Positions 62,500-64,000 of a stretch of 64,000 nt of DNA are shown here, one piece after another. A program made the position numbers and the translations under genes. The DNA is taken from the NCBI RefSeq assembly GCF_027571385.1, contig NZ_CP085636.1, forward strand, positions 992,001 to 1,056,000, read 5' to 3'. Below the pieces are notes generated by a model. The model did not search any database and had not been told where the DNA came from. It saw only the letters and a list, made by a program, of their open reading frames with translations. The DNA is from Shewanella sp. MTB7. Its GTDB lineage: Bacteria; Pseudomonadota; Gammaproteobacteria; Enterobacterales; Shewanellaceae. Position 1 is the stretch's first letter, and every line of letters begins with the position of its first letter.

Positions 62500-63417
62500 T
62501 TACGATTTAGCGCTTAAAGCTAGTGTAACTAACACAATAAGTCCGACTAGGAATATCCAAACTTGTGATGATTTAGCTTTTTGGGGTTTAGGTGGAGCTG
62601 CGTTAACAGCGCTTTCTATTGGTTTCAAACTTACTTCGATAACAGCGTCTTTATTTCTATCATTCTCAACCTGCCTCACGAGTGTAGCTTCTTCATTTAA
62701 TTCAGCCATATATCGCTTAATAATTGTATCTAACGATACATCGAGCAAATGACAATAACTTTTGGCTGTGCGAGTATCCTTAATTAAATCGTAAACACTA
62801 TCTGGCTCTGTTGTCAGTTGATCTATGAGCATAAATTGGGGTCTACTTATCCTGTGATCCATTGTATAACCGCCTACCTTCCAGTTTCGTCCGTAACCAG
62901 TGACCATAAACCCAGCAACTAACTCAGCTAACGGAGTTTTATTTTGGCTTTTTTCGCACTGCACTTGCCTTAACATAGACTCATAGGCTGAATAGATGCG
63001 ATCCCAATCTTGTTTTTCGGTGGCCTCGGCTAAAACAGTATGCGACTCTCTCCATCTTGCATCCGCAATTGATACATTGACTTCATCTACATTCCATTCT
63101 TTCGCTAAATCTTTACGTGCATTCAATACACCTTTATTACCCTCATACCAGTCATTCCAACAACCATCTGCTAGCGCTTTTAGCTCTTCTAAGAGAAATA
63201 AATCACCCTCACAATACAGGCGTTGCTCGCCAGATAATGGCTCTTTTCTAGGATAAATGGATTTCTTACAAGATTTACACTTTACTTTACGTTTAGGTAT
63301 TTTCTCCAGCTCAAAATCACAGTAAGGGCATTTAGACGTAGTACCGCAAAAAGCAGCAAGATCTTTTAATTGTTCTTTTCTTTTCATACAAACTTCGCAC
63401 CTAATGAATGATTTCAA
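62500..63417 (-). CDS. Zinc-ribbon, tail-anchored uncharacterised protein (305 aa)
   Basis: The frame opens at a TTG (63417); the first ATG is at 63387. The TTG start keeps a CEVC pair that matches the later CPYC (CEVC-x20-CPYC) as a zinc ribbon, but its ribosome binding site is poor, so the start is open. A further pair KCKSCKKS follows. Residues about 80-260 are a helical soluble domain (GCWNDWYEGNKGVLNARKDL ... DLIKDTRTAKSYCHLL). A Pro/Lys linker leads to one C-terminal membrane helix (VWIFLVGLIVLVTLALSAKS). Function unknown. It is first in a two-gene unit between repeats. Confidence 0.65.
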   Translation of the reverse strand: MKSFIRCEVCMKRKEQLKDLAAFCGTTSKCPYCDFELEKIPKRKVKCKSCKKSIYPRKEPLSGEQRLYCEGDLFLLEELKALADGCWNDWYEGNKGVLNARKDLAKEWNVDEVNVSIADARWRESHTVLAEATEKQDWDRIYSAYESMLRQVQCEKSQNKTPLAELVAGFMVTGYGRNWKVGGYTMDHRISRPQFMLIDQLTTEPDSVYDLIKDTRTAKSYCHLLDVSLDTIIKRYMAELNEEATLVRQVENDRNKDAVIEVSLKPIESAVNAAPPKPQKAKSSQVWIFLVGLIVLVTLALSAKS

Positions 63418-63505
63418 CCTAAATTACGTCAGTGTTTTACATTAGAAAAAGTTAGTCAATCTGAACATGCTGGTTTAGTGAAGGTTATCTACTCTAAATG
63501 ATAAA

Positions 63506-63762
63506 GGGGCATTTTCTTCTTAGCGACCATATTAAAACTCAAATCGAAGAGATAGATAATAGGGTGTAGATGCGGCAGCGAGCTTCCGAAACATGGTGAG
63601 GTATCGCGAAGTGATACTCTTCGAACGAGAGACTGGGATGTCAAACTGGCACTTTAACAGGGAAGTTATTGGTTTTGGCAGAGCCCACAGGGGTTGTGCT
63701 TGCGGCGACTCGCTGAAGTATCTGCGCATAAGCCTGCGGCAGGCAATTGATCACAATGAGGG
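63506..63762 (-). repeat. Repeat copy R3, inverted relative to R1/R2 and with a different middle
   Basis: Its ends match the reverse complement of R1: TCGAAGAGATA and GGTGTAGATGCGGCAG near the left, CTCGCTGAAGTATCTG and GCAATT near the right. Between them are about 100 bases absent from R1, containing the hairpin GTATC-GCGAAGT-GATAC (63601-63617). The boundaries are approximate. Confidence 0.75.
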
Positions 63763-63847
63763 ACAGCCTTCATGTGAGCATTCCAACAACAAATCAACCA
63801 TGAGCTTAGAAATTTAATCAGTCTTCACTTGAAGGCAAACAGGCCTT

Positions 63848-64000
63848 GGGGCATTTTCTTCTTAGCGAATTTAATCAAACTTAAATCGAAGAAACAGATA
63901 ATCGGGTGTAGGTGCGGCTGGGAGCTTCCAAAACAAGGTGAGGTATCGCGAAGTGATACTCTTCGAACGAGAGACAGGGATGTCGAACTGGCACTTTAAC
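63848..64000 (-). repeat. Repeat copy R4 (cut by window end)
   Basis: Direct repeat of R3 starting GGGGCATTTTCTTCTTAGCG, 342 bases further on, closely matching R3 through TGGCACTTTAAC at the window edge, including the GTATC hairpin. It continues beyond the window. Confidence 0.75.

Noticed and set aside
63532..63817. Short frames on both strands inside R3 (65 and 74 codons)
   Set aside because: They follow the repeat sequence rather than a codon pattern and lack start signals.

Overview
The window looks like a chromosomal segment of a marine gammaproteobacterium, most likely Shewanella. This is an inference from gene content: cydDC, a two-domain PutA, ygiM, pit with its DUF47 partner, ygiF, glnE, fetB, zapE, norR, nhaP2 and a Tad pilus locus, with moderate GC and many intrinsic terminators. 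No rRNA, tRNA, CRISPR array, integrase or complete insertion sequence was seen.

Bases 1-11100 are mostly housekeeping. They hold the cydD 3' end and cydC (thiol export for cytochrome bd assembly), a 58-residue helix-turn-helix gene, putA (proline catabolism), ygiM, the phosphate transporter with its DUF47 partner, and ygiF (triphosphatase). Bases 11094-18320 hold two same-strand gene sets resembling an expanded E. coli yjfIJKL cluster. The first is DUF2170, PspA/IM30, DUF2491, a 110-residue protein and a potassium channel. The second is a Ser/Arg-rich lipoprotein, a double DUF350 membrane protein and a membrane-bound spermidine-synthase-like enzyme. A 13-bp palindrome, GACATAWTATGTC, occurs twice over the promoter of the first set and once upstream of the second, next to glnE. 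This suggests one dedicated regulon.

Bases 18370-35762 hold glnE, a small beta-barrel protein, fetB, a large lipoprotein with a hydrolase-like Ser motif, zapE, and then a series of poorly characterised envelope proteins: a HEAT/BamE-like protein, an OmpA-family protein with a duplicated N-terminal domain, two large exported proteins and two small membrane proteins.

Bases 35818-51813 are a Tad (Flp, type IVb) pilus locus transcribed leftward: a CsgD-like LuxR regulator, two Flp pilins separated by an attenuating hairpin, TadG- and TadE-like pseudopilins, a third very small Flp-like prepilin, CpaB, RcpA secretin, an FHA-TadA fusion ATPase, TadB, TadC, a DUF192 protein, a TadD-like lipoprotein and TadE. 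They are followed by a 1351-residue calcium-binding-type lipoprotein that may be a surface or adhesive component. No prepilin peptidase (TadV) or TadZ is encoded here.

Bases 52140-61033 hold an M16 peptidase pair, norR, a truncated quinol-type nitric oxide reductase gene that still has its sigma-54 promoter and three NorR-type sites, nhaP2, and a FliB-like flagellin methylase. Bases 61034-64000 contain a family of repeats of about 270-340 bp. Tandem copies in opposite orientations flank two unfamiliar genes: a 201-residue helical protein and a zinc-ribbon, tail-anchored protein. This is the most island-like part of the window.
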